Positions 45,325 to 55,570 of a stretch of DNA of 64,000 bases are shown here, in pieces. The notes beneath the pieces are model-generated. The model worked only from the letters and a program-made list of their open reading frames with translations, was not told the origin of the DNA and searched no databases. The DNA comes from Isoetes taiwanensis (Eukaryota; Streptophyta; Lycopodiopsida; Isoetales; Isoetaceae). The stretch is from assembly GCA_021234155.1 (NCBI GenBank), contig JAJEKV010000015.1, positions 3,444,852 to 3,508,851 on the forward strand, written 5' to 3'. The translations under genes and the position numbers were made by a program. Position 1 is the first letter of the stretch, and the number at the start of each line of letters is the position of its first letter.

Positions 45325-45815
45325 TTTTTAGCCGCTTTGGGACTCGATAGCGAGTCGAGAAAGGCCTTCACCCCTAAAACCCGCTGTTTTTCGCTTTGCC
45401 TTTCGACTTCGCGAGTCGAGAAAGGCCTTCACCCCTAAACTCGCGTTTTTAGCTTTGGCTGCCTTTTCGACATTTCAGCGTAGTCGAAAGGCCTTCCGAC
45501 CCTTAAACCTCGCATTTTCGCTTTGAGTTGCGTTTCTCGACTTCGCGAGTCGAGAAAGGCCTTCTAACCCCTAAACCGTTTTTGCTTTGTTGCCTTTCGA
45601 CTCGAGTCGGAAAGGCCTTCACCCTAAACCCGTGGTGGTTTTTCGCTTTGGCTGCGTTTCTCGACTCGCGAGTCGAGAAAGGGCCTTCTAACCCCTAAAC
45701 CTGCGTTTTTAAACTTTGGTAGCCTTTCTCGACTCAGCGAGTCGAGAAAGGCCTTCTAACCCGTGTTTTTCCTTTGAAGCGCCTTCTCGACTCGCGAAGT
45801 CGAAAGGCTCTCGCC
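45325..45815 (+). repeat. tandem array of palindromic TTTCTCGACTCGCGAGTCGAGAAAG units
   Basis: Seven to eight diverged units of about 60-70 bp share the layout CGCTTTGG-TGC, a palindrome with arms CTTTCTCGACT / AGTCGAGAAAG around GCG, then GGCCTTCACCCCTAAACCC. The palindromes would form strong hairpins. A single related palindrome (TTTCTCGACCCACTAGTCGAGAA) lies at 42884-42906 near the other end of the same transposon. Confidence 0.85.
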
Positions 45816-46493
45816 CCGTATTTTCCAAAATGGTCCTAAGAACCGTGTTTTATTTTTTATTTTTTTGCTTGTAGCATCACTTGACTAACTTGATTTTGTC
45901 TTTTGCGGTCCTTATCTCAACCGGATAGTACATGCTTGGGAGCAATAAAAGACCAGTTCATTGAAGAAAGATGCCGAAGAGGGTGGTGACATCGGTTGGA
46001 CATACAAGCACGTGACCCATGAAGGAACTCCTCATACAAATTTCTATCGTCGTAAGTTGCTCCGTGACTTGGAGAGAGCTCCACGCCCCTTTGCACTAGG
46101 TGGTTCATGTGTGAAGAGGGTGTAATCATTGTGCCCATACGACCACTATGGTCTCTTCACCCACTGTAAAACTAGTATTTTTTGGTGATTAAGTAAACAA
46201 TTTGCTTAATTTTTGTTGGAATTTGTGATCTCTTGTCTACCCACCTAAGAAAATAGAGCCAAAATGTTCAACTAAGAATCTTTTTCAACTAGAACTTCGG
46301 TTTCAATCTGTAATGAAATTCCTATGTTTGAGTTGCATTGTTCTTGTTCCCCGCTCGCTATCCAAGAAAACTGGAAGAAAGCTTGGATGCACACTAACAG
46401 AAAAAAATTCGAATTATGGACAGTTTTCGGGTCGGGGTGCTCCTTTTTGTGTAAAATAACAGGGTTTCGAAAAAAAGTGGGAATGGAATGAGT
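45816..46493. other. right interior part of the TIR transposon, no gene
   Basis: No coding sequence was recognised. Short open frames on both strands have no family features. The right terminal inverted repeat begins at 46494. Confidence 0.6.
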
Positions 46494-46516
46494 CCCACTT
46501 TAATTAAATACGACTT

Positions 46517-47150
46517 ATAAGATGTTAAATGCAGGCGTTATCATTGAAATTATTAATCCAGAATGGGTATCTTGCATTGTTTCTGTAGAGAAAAAAAGTG
46601 GTGCTTTAAGAATTTGCATTGACTACCGAGATCTCAACAAAGCCACCATCAAGGATTGTTACCCTTTGCCTTTTTTTAGAGGAGATCTTATATGCTGTAG
46701 CAGGTAAAGAGGTGTACTCATTTTTAGATGGGTTCTCAGGATTCAATCAGATCAGCATTAAAGAGGAAGATCAGCCAAAGGCTTCCTTTATCACTCCCTG
46801 GGGCACATATGCTATGAAAAGAATGCCATTTGGTTTGATGAATGCTCCAGCTACCTTCCAAAGGGCAATGGATGTTATTTTCAAATCAATGTCTGCTGAA
46901 GAGTTCAGGGTTTACCTAGATGATCTTTGCCTAGGCTCTCATCTTACTAATCATGTGGAATTACTTGCAAAGATTTGTTCTCTATGCAGGAGTTCAGGAG
47001 TTAATCTGAATCCAAAGAAATGCATCTTTTTTGCATCAAAAGGACAGCTCTTAGGACATGAAGTATCCAACGAGGTATTCAAGTTGCTCAAGATAAGATT
47101 GAAGCCCTCAAAAAGCTAGCACCTCCCAAGAATCTAAAACAGGTTAAGAG
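46517..47150 (+). pseudogene. Tat-like element reverse transcriptase, two frameshifts
   Basis: RT resumes after the transposon with MLNAGVIIEIINPEWVSCIV and RICIDYRDLNKATIKDCYPLP. A run of seven T at 46671-46677 shifts the frame; it continues LEEILYAVAGKEVYSFLDGF, TPWGTYAMKRMPFGLMNAP and VYLDDLCLGSH (catalytic YLDD at 46913-46924). A second shift near 47075 leads into the next frame. Apart from these shifts, the motifs are well preserved. Confidence 0.85.
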
Positions 47151-47160
47151 TTTTATTGGT

Positions 47161-49092
47161 ATGACAAGTTTCCTTAGGATGTATATTCCAAATTTTGCTC
47201 ATATTTTGAGTCCCATTTCTAAGTTGACAAGGGTAGGCAAGTTTTCTAAGTCTGAAAGCAAGCATATACCTATCACATGGAGTTCAGAATGCCAAGAGGC
47301 TTTTGGCTTTCTCATTCTATCCATATGTGAAGCTACACTTTTGAAGAAACCAGATTTAAACATGCCATTTGAAGTTTATATCACTGTTACTAAAAAGGCC
47401 ATAGGTCTAGCCATTTTGCAGGATAAACACACCATAGTATTTGCAAGTAAACAATGGTTAGCCCTTGAAGAAAGATATACCAGGATGGAAAAGAGTGCTG
47501 CTGCACTCATGTTTCTTATTAATAGACAAGGACACTTGCTTCTGAAAAGTCAAGTCCGAGTCTACATGAAGCAAAACCCTAAGGCAACCAATAAGCCAAA
47601 GATCCAGAGATGGGCTTGTAAGTTGCAAAGTTATGATATTTCTATAAAGGAGTTGCATTTGGTACGAAGTCCTAGCCTCTACCTGCCTTACATATTTTTT
47701 GATCATGAAGATGAATTGGACACTACTGACAATTCACTTGCAGTGGCACATTTAGAGGTAACTCAAAGAGATCAAGCTGAGGGAGGATGGCAGCAACCTA
47801 TTAGAGACTTTTTACAATATGGGATCATCTCTCCAAGCCTCACTTCAAGCCAAAAAAGGAGACTCAAGGACAAATGCAGACAATTCAAGTTGATAGACAA
47901 TGTCTTGTGCAAAGTTAACCGAGATGGAATCTTGTTGAGATGTGTAGATGAAGATGAGTCTGCTCTAATTATCAGGGAAATGCACAAAGGTATCTGTGGA
48001 GGACATTTTGCTGGTGATACTACAGCAAAAAAGATTCTCAGGTCTGGATACTACTGGCCTACTGTTTTTAGGGATTGCTATGAGATTATAAAGACTTGCC
48101 ATCAATGCCAGATTTTTAGCAAAAGAATTTTACTACCAGCTGCCCTTAATCCTATCATATCTCCAGGACCTTTTCAGATTTGGGGGCTAGATTACATTGG
48201 TCCCATTAATCCTTCTTCTGCAGGTCAGCATCAACATATCATTGTGGCCACAAATTATTTTACCAAGTGGGCAGAAGCCATACCCTTGAAGCAGGCTAAT
48301 GCCCTCACAACTACAAGGTTTCTACATGAATATGTTTGTGCCAGGTTTGGTATTCCTCTCCAGTTGCATTCTGATAGGGGTACATCTTTTGTTAATGAAG
48401 TCATTGCTAACTTGTTGAGCATTTTGAAGGTCAAGCATACCAAGAGTTCTTCATACTACCCCCAAGGTAATGGACAAGCCGAAGCTACTAACAAAGTGTT
48501 GAAAAATATTTTGCAGAAAACAGTTGAGGTCAACAAGAGGGATTGGCATGTCAAAATAGTGGATGCACTTTGGGCTTATAGAGTCACTATCAAAGCAGCT
48601 ACAAATCACACACCTTTTAATTTGGTTTATGGCATAGAAGCAGTTTTGCCAGTAGAACTTGAGTTGCCTTCTTTGAGATTAGCTCATAAATTATGCTTGC
48701 CTTTTGAACATGCTTTGCAGGAAAGGATGGATGCCTTGTTACACCTAGATGAGTATAGAATGGAAGCTGAGAACACTAATCTGTTAAAAAAAGCTAAAGA
48801 TCTGGCTGCATTCAAAGCTGCACATAGAATACAGGGTACCTTTAAGGAGGGAGAGCTTGTCCTTAAGTGGAATAAGTCAAAAGAAGATTCAGCTGGTAAA
48901 TTTGATAATATTTGGGAAGGGCCTTTTGTGGTGCTGGAATCTGCAGGAACCAACTCTTATTGGCTACAAGAAGTTGCTTCTGGAATGCTATTACCAAACC
49001 CTATCAACATTTTGCACTTAAAAAGGTATTGGGACCAGCCAGCACGCTTATTTGTCCCTCTTTTTGCATTAAAAAATCCAAAAAATCTATAA
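47161..49092 (+). CDS. pol: Tat-like element: RT end, degenerate RNase H and integrase
   Basis: A 643-codon frame. Residues about 1-15 finish the RT connection (GMTSFLRMYIPNFAHILSPI). Residues about 60-180 align with the usual gypsy RNase H, but the acidic residues are missing: VYITVTKKA replaces the TDAS block, VRVYMKQNP replaces the tDH block and RSPSLYLPY replaces NxxADALS; only ERYTRMEKS keeps its Glu. The integrase follows with an HHCC finger (HKGICGGHF through CHQCQ), and the catalytic triad DYIGP (Asp 48190-48192), HSDRG (Asp 48373-48375) and GQAEATN (Glu 48481-48483), that is D,D35E. A GPF motif (IWEGPFVVLE) lies near the end, with no chromodomain. Confidence 0.85.
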   Translation: MTSFLRMYIPNFAHILSPISKLTRVGKFSKSESKHIPITWSSECQEAFGFLILSICEATLLKKPDLNMPFEVYITVTKKAIGLAILQDKHTIVFASKQWLALEERYTRMEKSAAALMFLINRQGHLLLKSQVRVYMKQNPKATNKPKIQRWACKLQSYDISIKELHLVRSPSLYLPYIFFDHEDELDTTDNSLAVAHLEVTQRDQAEGGWQQPIRDFLQYGIISPSLTSSQKRRLKDKCRQFKLIDNVLCKVNRDGILLRCVDEDESALIIREMHKGICGGHFAGDTTAKKILRSGYYWPTVFRDCYEIIKTCHQCQIFSKRILLPAALNPIISPGPFQIWGLDYIGPINPSSAGQHQHIIVATNYFTKWAEAIPLKQANALTTTRFLHEYVCARFGIPLQLHSDRGTSFVNEVIANLLSILKVKHTKSSSYYPQGNGQAEATNKVLKNILQKTVEVNKRDWHVKIVDALWAYRVTIKAATNHTPFNLVYGIEAVLPVELELPSLRLAHKLCLPFEHALQERMDALLHLDEYRMEAENTNLLKKAKDLAAFKAAHRIQGTFKEGELVLKWNKSKEDSAGKFDNIWEGPFVVLESAGTNSYWLQEVASGMLLPNPINILHLKRYWDQPARLFVPLFALKNPKNL

Positions 49093-49807
49093 TAGAATTA
49101 TAATAGTTAGAATCAATTTGACTTCTGTTACATTGCTTTGATTGGTTTTGTGTTTATAGGATGGACTGATCAGAAAACAGTGTGATTGATCCCCAGGGAG
49201 AATGTTTACTAATGTTTTACCAAGTGTCATATGCAGGAGCACTCTTCTTCCATCCACATGCCTTATTGTGGTCCTACTTTCCATCTAGCCATATATTCTT
49301 CATTTCATTCCCCTAAACATGCACTCTGCAAAGTCAGCTTCACCATCATGGCAGAGTTGCAAGAATTAAGATTAACTTGTTTATGTGTTTCCATGACAGG
49401 TGCATCCTTTTCCCATCTATATTCATATGTCATAAGTGGTCCTGCCATTCATTTAGACTCCTCATTCTTGTTCTCATTCCCAAAAGCACTCTGCATTTCA
49501 GCTTCACCACCATAGCAGAGTTGCAATTTTTTTGAAGAAAAGACATGCATTTTCTTGTTTTGGCGAGATCCCAGCACTAGCATATTCATTTTATCTCTTT
49601 ACACCCCTCACACTTCATTCACACCATTTCCTCATCATCCTCATACTTATTTTCATCACTCTATTCATACTATATTACTACCATATTCACACTCACTACA
49701 CTCACTTCATCTCATTACACCACACTCACACTCATTTCACCAACATTTGCAACCTACACTCTACTCCACCTTGCCCTCATTTGCACACTCTGGCATAGTT
49801 TAAAGAA
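49093..49807 (+). other. 3' untranslated region of the Tat-like element
   Basis: Between the integrase stop and the 3' LTR there is an imperfect direct duplication of about 150 bp (49213-49370 and 49390-49530; shared GCACTCTGCA...CAGCTTCACCAYCATRGCAGAG) and a pyrimidine/AC-rich low-complexity tract (49595-49790). No clear polypurine tract precedes the LTR (sequence TTTAAAGAA). Confidence 0.6.
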
Positions 49808-51684
49808 TGCATTCAAGTTAGATTAAGTTATTATGGAAGACTAGGTCAAAGTTTGGAAGAGCTTGGTAGTCAACATTGATATGGAGGTCAAGGGAGGCTC
49901 ACCTTCTAGGTCAACAAGTGCTCAAGCTAAAAGTTCACAAGAGGTATTTTATTTGGGATCAAATGCTTAGTTAAGAATATACTCTAGAAGAATCTGGGTT
50001 GTGAAGTTTGGAAGACATCGTTTGGAAGACCCCATGATGTATAGTTTCAAATTTTAGCCTTTGCTTCACCCCACTACCTCCATTTTTGCACCTTTGGCTC
50101 AACATTGCTCTCATACCTATTGTTCATTCCTTTGCCATGTCACTTTGCCATAATTGCCATTTTGCCCAATTTCCTTGCCATTTCCTTCAAATGTCACTAC
50201 CTTGTCTATTCAAAAAACCATTTAAGCCTTTGTTTCAAAGATATCATTCCTTTTTTTTCATTATTACTTTTATCTCCCTAATTGCCCTTTATAATTTCTT
50301 TTGCCTCCATTCCTACTCCATCATACTCTTAGTGGTATATTCTAAGCCTTGCCAAAAGATGCCCAAAAGATTCTTCATCCTTTGCCCTATGGTTGAAAAG
50401 ATAGAACTAGTTCTAAATATTCCATGGGAAAATATCCTTAAACCATTGGCCCATTGGCCAAGATCTTTAAATGATAAAATACGGCATATTCAGGGCATAT
50501 TCCTCTAAAAATATAGGACCGTATCGCGAAAAACCTTCGAAAGTGCTGCTGATGAACCCTAAAATTAGAAAACCGGCTCGAATCACGCCATCCCACGCTC
50601 CATTCAACCTGACATCATCCTAATCTTGGATTCCGGAACCTAAGCAACAATCTAAGCCTAAATTTATTACCTGAAATCACTGGAATCGAAATTTGAAACT
50701 ATATACAGGGGAAACACAACCACAACATTTTCGAAGGCCCAGACACACTCAAATCCGACATTGATCAATGCTGAGCATGACCTGCAAGATTCTTGAAGTC
50801 CCTGAGCATTCCTCGACTGGATTTGCAAAGATCTAGTTGATATTACCTTCAAAAATTATCTTATGACTTATGATGATTATTTTACAGTATTTGAAGCTTT
50901 GAAGCATCATTATCTATTGTTATTATGATGTACTTACCTTCATATCAATATAAGTTGACTGCCAAGTTGTTAAATCTATCTCTGATACTTTTCTTAGCAA
51001 TTCTCGCCTCAAAATATTTTACATAAAATCCCTGAGTATTCCAAAGCACTATTGGCCTACTTGCCATCCATCCTTAGATCATTTGTGAGCTAAAGGCTTT
51101 GAAAAAACCAAAAAATACCACATCTAGTTCAAGTTAGAAAAATTAGCATTCTGTTCTGATCATTTTTTACTGTATTTTGTCAAATCCAGCCTCAAAAATA
51201 CTTCCAAAGTTCCAAGTGAGATTTTGACTGCACGCCTCTCTTTCTCGTCACCATTAGAGTACATTTGCTTTGGAAATTCCCAAAAATACGCTTAGCAACT
51301 CCAAATCTCATTTTCTGATCACTATTTTCACAGTTTGACCTCTATTGACCAATTTTTGACCCCACTTTGTGATTGAATATCTCTCAAATTTATAGTCTGA
51401 CTTAGTCAGAGACTTCATCACTGGATTCCCACAACTTTTTTGAGCAAGTTTAAAGCAGGAGACTCGAAAAATCAATCCATTTTTCGTCACTACAACCGTT
51501 TGAGCCAAGGCACCATTTTCTAGAAATGGGAAAGGTATAACACTTTGAGTTTTTTGAACTTTTCTCTAAAATTATCTTGCGTAGACTGATCATCTCAAGT
51601 GATCTGGAGGTTCTAATCCCAATTTGAGTGTAAACTCAGATTGGTTCCTCGTGGTTGACCTTTAAGCCAGGTTTAGGGTCAACA
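49808..51684 (+). repeat. 3' LTR of the Tat-like element, uninterrupted
   Basis: 1877 bp from TGCATTCAAG to GGGTCAACA. It aligns with the three pieces of the 5' LTR and served to define both LINE insertion points. Short open frames over it have no homology to proteins that I recognise. Confidence 0.9.
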
Positions 51685-51885
51685 CCTGCAGCTGCCTCTA
51701 CGCGCGACCCAATCCAAATCTCAGAAGGAAACCCTGACCCTTCTCTACCACAAATCCACATAGGTTTCCAAACACAGCCAAGATGCCACCATCATCAAAA
51801 TACGTATTTGAATGCGAATACGAGACTTAACCTTCTAAAATCATATGTAACAAAACTATTGTTTTTTATAGCGGACACATTATGA
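51685..51885. other. right remnant of the block interrupted by the Tat-like element
   Basis: About 200 bp between the 3' LTR and resumed copia leader. By position it should be the other flank of the HUH-element block at 24511-26663. No ORF of note. Confidence 0.4.
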
Positions 51886-52172
51886 ATAAATAAAATATTA
51901 GTATATTAGCTTTACGAGCCATTGCTTTCATGAATAAAGATAGATTAGCATACTTGCTTTTAGAAGATAATAATTTCTTTATCAAGTCAATTCAATTTAT
52001 CATTACACAACCTACAAGAAGAGGTGTTTTTATAAGCATGATTTACACTATTAGTCTTTTGTGCTTTTGAGAATAAGCAAATTACAAACTTTATAAGTAA
52101 AAATGATGCTTATTAATCTTTGCATACAAAATAAGTAAACAACAAACCAACAAACGATACCTAGGTTAGTTC
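51886..52172 (-). mobile_element. continuation of the inverted copia leader
   Basis: The segment is the reverse complement of copia leader 22550-22800 (shared blocks include CCTACAAGAAGAGGTGTTTT on the plus strand here, and the ATACCTAGGTTAGTTCA end). It continues the minus-strand leader that stops at 24510, so the 27 kb in between are insertions. Confidence 0.8.
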
Positions 52173-54150
52173 AATGGCTGCCTCATGAATTGGACGAAGT
52201 GCTCGGCATTGTGGCCGGCAGCTGACCCCATGCCTGTGGTCGTGTCCCAATTCCCTTGGCGAACGCAGCCGCAGGGCACGTGCTCTAGGCTTTTGGGTAT
52301 CCCGTTCGGCATCGACATCTCAACGTCGGCCGTGTGGGAGGACATTGTGGTGGGACTGCGTCGGCACCGTAATTGGTGGAAGGGGGGGAAGCTGTCCATG
52401 GCTGGCAGGGTCACAGTGGCGAAGTCCGTTATGTTCGACTCATATTTATATGGCCTCTATCATCCTGGCGCCAGAAAGCAAGGTGCGGGAAATCTCCTCT
52501 ATGGTTCGTAACTTCGTATGGGGGCGGTTGTTAAGGTGGCCTGGTGGAAGTGCGTGCGCCCCAAGGCTGCGGGTGGACTCGGCTTCTTCGACCTCTCGCT
52601 GCATGGCAAGGTCCTCTTGTCAAAGTTTGTCTTTGCCATTCTTGAGAATGCGCTCGACTCCCCGGGCATGGTCTTGCTTCATCAGTCGCTGTCTCACTCG
52701 ATAGTTTTCCACAAGCCGGCTGTGCCTGCGCGGCTCCCTGGGCATTGCTCGTGGTTATCAGGCCGTATGCTCATGCCTCTCCGTTTCTGAAGGGGCTCCT
52801 GCGAGCCTGGGAGCAGGTCCGCCCGCTGTTTGCAATTGACGCCACTAGGTGCATTCATTGGAGGCATCGCCTTAGGGTAAAAGCATGTTAGGGTGTCCCT
52901 TAAAAAGTATTATTTAGTGACTAAAAAGGTACCTAAAAAGGTAGCCAGGACTGGGTACTGGGTACCTGTATAATATTTCAATATAAGGTATGTTTTAGAA
53001 CTTTTTATATATATATTGGTCTCCGATAGCATTATCTTTATCTTAACTTTGAATATTACCATATCCTTGACTTTTATTTTGGATTTTTGTATTAGTTTTA
53101 ATGAAAAGAAAAATGAGAAAGTACCCAGTTCTGAAGTACCTAGTGTATGTACTTTTGCAGGTTCCAAAAGTGGTATACCCTAACATGCTTTTACCCCTTA
53201 GTGGGTCCCGCCGGACCACGCTTTGGTTACTCGCCGAGCCTCCGCATGGCCTTGTCAGATGGGAGCAATCGGGGGTATTGGCGGTGGCGTGGTATATCGA
53301 TGGCAGTTGGCATTCGGGGCGCCCGTAGATTTAAACCGGAACGGGATTGTGCTATCTGGGCGCAGGTGGCTAATGCGCTGCCGCTGAACCCCCCGCAGGC
53401 ATCAGGACGGGTGTGGAAGTGTCATCCGAAAGTGGATCCCTCAAATTTTGTGAAATCCTGTTATGGGCTTTTGGCAATTCAGGATGAGCTGCCTCCTTCG
53501 GACGATTGGAGTCTCAGTGTGGGGAGATGATTGGGTCTACATTTGGAGATGGGTGTGGAACCCAATCTAAGCCCCAAGATTGCGTATTGCTTTGTGGCAA
53601 CATTGTGCACCGCTTCCTGGCGGTGAACACTTGGGTCCACAGGATCAACCCATGCATCAGCAACATGTGTCCCATGTGTGGTGCCTGTGTGGAGACCTTG
53701 GAACACTGCATGTTTCTTTGCTCAGATAGCCAGCCGGCGCCTCTTGCATTCCTCGCTCTGTAGTCAAGAGGTTCTTTTGGGGGTCCCAGCTTCAGAGTTT
53801 GGCCTTTTATTTGTGTAAAGCCTGGTTGTTGTGGCTCATTTGGAAGCGGCGACGCATGAAGGTGTTCAGGAATGCGGAGGTGCAGCCTGAGGCTTTGGTT
53901 CCACAGTTGAGGTACAAACTATATCTTTCTTACCTGGCGTCCCCTCGGAAAGAGCAGTTCAAAGCAGCGGTCTGGCAAAGAACCCTCCACATTGTAGACA
54001 ATCTGGGCAGATTTGTGGCATGAGTCATAGATAGGTACACATGTTTCGTGGGTACTCACTCTAGTGTGGGCAGGAGTACCCTAATATCGCTCATCTTGTA
54101 TTTACTCTGGATTAATATTAGTTAATTTGATCCTTCAAAAAAAAAAAAAA
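52173..54150 (+). mobile_element. LINE-3: 5'-truncated L1-like LINE with poly(A)
   Basis: It starts inside the post-RT region: GIPFGIDISTSAVWEDIV, then LSMAGRVTVAKSVMFDSYLY (about 52280-52460), KCVRPKAAGGLGFFDLS, and after the MITE the zf-RVT motif MCPMCGACVETLEHCMFLC (53665-53721). It ends with a poly(A) run at 54137-54150. Frameshifts break all parts. The left end abuts copia leader. The 5' truncation is typical of LINE insertion. Confidence 0.85.
52875..53197. mobile_element. MITE copy 2 (GCATGTTAGGGTGT TIR family)
   Basis: Ends GGGTAAAAGCATGTTAGGGT and its near-perfect inverted copy, flanked by TTA (52872-52874 and 53198-53200). 323 bp, no ORF. It interrupts LINE-3 coding sequence and matches copy 1 in LINE-2. 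TTA duplications would suit PIF/Harbinger MITEs, but the copy 1 flanks do not confirm this. Confidence 0.75.
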
Positions 54151-54159
54151 ATACTAACA

Positions 54160-54850
54160 TAAATACATGGCTTGGCATTATGGTTCTTTTGTGCCATTGT
54201 TGCTAGTAAATGTTTGGACTTGATAATCAAGACACCACATGTGCAACTTTTGAGACTTTTTCATGCAAAAAAAATTTCCACCCTCCAATTCAATAAACAT
54301 GTAGTTTAACTCTACTATCTACTAGTAATGGTGCTCGGTATTGCGCGGCTTTAGCTACAATGTTAGTAGGCAAGGATGTATAAATATAGAAAGAAGTGTT
54401 TGTTTAATTTGTTTGTTTGTCATACATGCGAAAGATGTGTCTGCTTATAACTAAGATTTCACATATAGCTCAACATTGATGTGGTGTGTGGAGTTTAGCA
54501 AGGATGTACATGTATTTAGCTTTCATTATAAATAATAGTCTGTTGATGTCAAATTATTGGAGATTTCGCACTTTAGAATACCAATGATAGTTTTACATAT
54601 ATGAGATGTTGAACCATGCAAAACAAACAAAAGAAGGAGATCAAGTAATGATTTCTATTACTTGCTAAATACAAAGATGAAAAGTTTTGCATGTGTTCTG
54701 CGCAAGAGAGCATGAAAAAGTCTCAAAACTAGCACATCCAATGTCTTGATTTGCCAAGCCCTTATATTCACTAGCAACAATGGCATAAAAGAACCATATT
54801 GCAAAGCCATATATTTGGACCCATGCACACCTATAATATATATTAATGTG
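54160..54850. repeat. foldback segment in the left arm of the inverted duplication
   Basis: The block at 54165-54290 (ATTATGGTTCTTTTGTGCCA, then GAGACTTTTTCATGC) recurs inverted at 54655-54845, so this segment can fold into a long hairpin. The same structure is found, inverted, at 59060-59790. Confidence 0.7.
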
Positions 54851-54959
54851 TACCATAACAATGTATTAATACTGCACTTTCAATTATTGTACATGGCATC
54901 CCACATATTAGGAAGTTAAACCATTGAATAAAATCCCCCTCCGTTCCCCTCTTCCCACC

Positions 54960-55570
54960 CCTCCGGTAGTTTTTGAAAGATGTTTTATTCAATTAGACAA
55001 CAATAAGATAATCTAAGTTAGATTATCAATATTTCTATCAAGTCTACAACAATATATTTAGAGAGCACTTAAGAAAACACATTTAAACCATTAGAGCAAA
55101 GCATTGTTCATTGATACTGGCTCATGCACCTTTACTTGTATAATAAAACCTCGAGAGCTCGAGCCTGCAATTGAATCATATCTTCATTTCATCACTCTAT
55201 CTTCTTGTTATTCTTATAGGGCCAGATCCGGCCGCTTAGGCTTATATCCGACTGCTCTGGGCCGCGAGAATCAGGCCTACACTATTCCATAGACTTGCCT
55301 CAAATATTCAAATGTAGTTGGCTCGAAAACATTCGACCGAGCATAATATCCTATAAATAAACTTTTACCTTTGCACAATCTGAACCATTGTGCAACCATG
55401 AATATCCATGATAATTTGCATCATGGCATATTCCTTAAGAACTTAATATGTCTGTTGCAAATGAATGTCTCAGATGATTTAACAAGACTATTTTCATCAT
55501 TCCCCTTTCATGTTAACATCTTTTGAACCATTAAACTCTGATACTATCAACATAATATGAATTTGCATGA
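54960..55570 (-). mobile_element. Ty1/copia 3' LTR and tail, minus strand
   Basis: On the minus strand a polypurine tract (GAAAGGGGAATGA) is followed from 55496 by an LTR starting TGAAAATAGTCTTG and running at least to 55040, probably to about 54960. It matches the plus-strand LTR at 57665-58965 in inverted orientation. The internal tail at 55497-55570 matches 57595-57664. Confidence 0.7.

Larger units (their letters stand above)
42315..46516. mobile_element. 4.2-kb TIR DNA transposon without transposase, inserted in pol
   Basis: The ends are 23-bp inverted repeats with one mismatch (AAGTCGYATTTAATTAAAGT plus GGG), flanked by ATAA on both sides (42311-42314 and 46517-46520). Deleting the element and one ATAA restores the RT frame, which proves the borders. 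The interior has no transposase. It holds a purine-rich tract (42390-42755), host-gene-like fragments (43100-43980), a TA microsatellite (44849-44920), a TTAGCACACATTAG repeat cluster (45130-45300) and an array of palindromic repeats (45325-45815). The superfamily is not determined; a 4-bp duplication, or TAA as a 3-bp one, is possible. Confidence 0.85.
26664..51684 (+). mobile_element. Tat-like Ty3/gypsy retrotransposon with nested insertions
   Basis: Two long LTRs (5' interrupted, 3' intact) flank a plus-strand gag-pol. Both start TGCATTCAAG and end GGGTCAACA. Removing the two LINEs (27264-32275 and 32756-38610) and the TIR element (42315-46516) leaves about 10 kb. The domain order is gag with two zinc knuckles, protease, additional RNase H, RT, degenerate RNase H, and integrase with a GPF motif but no chromodomain, which places it among non-chromoviral Athila/Tat elements. 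Frameshifts in gag-pol and RT show it is inactive. The 5-bp flanks (GTCTA left, CCTGC right) do not match. Confidence 0.85.

Noticed and set aside
45325-45815. CRISPR-like array of regular palindromic repeats
   Set aside because: The repeats are imperfect, the intervening segments are themselves conserved rather than unique spacers, and the locus is inside a eukaryotic transposon.
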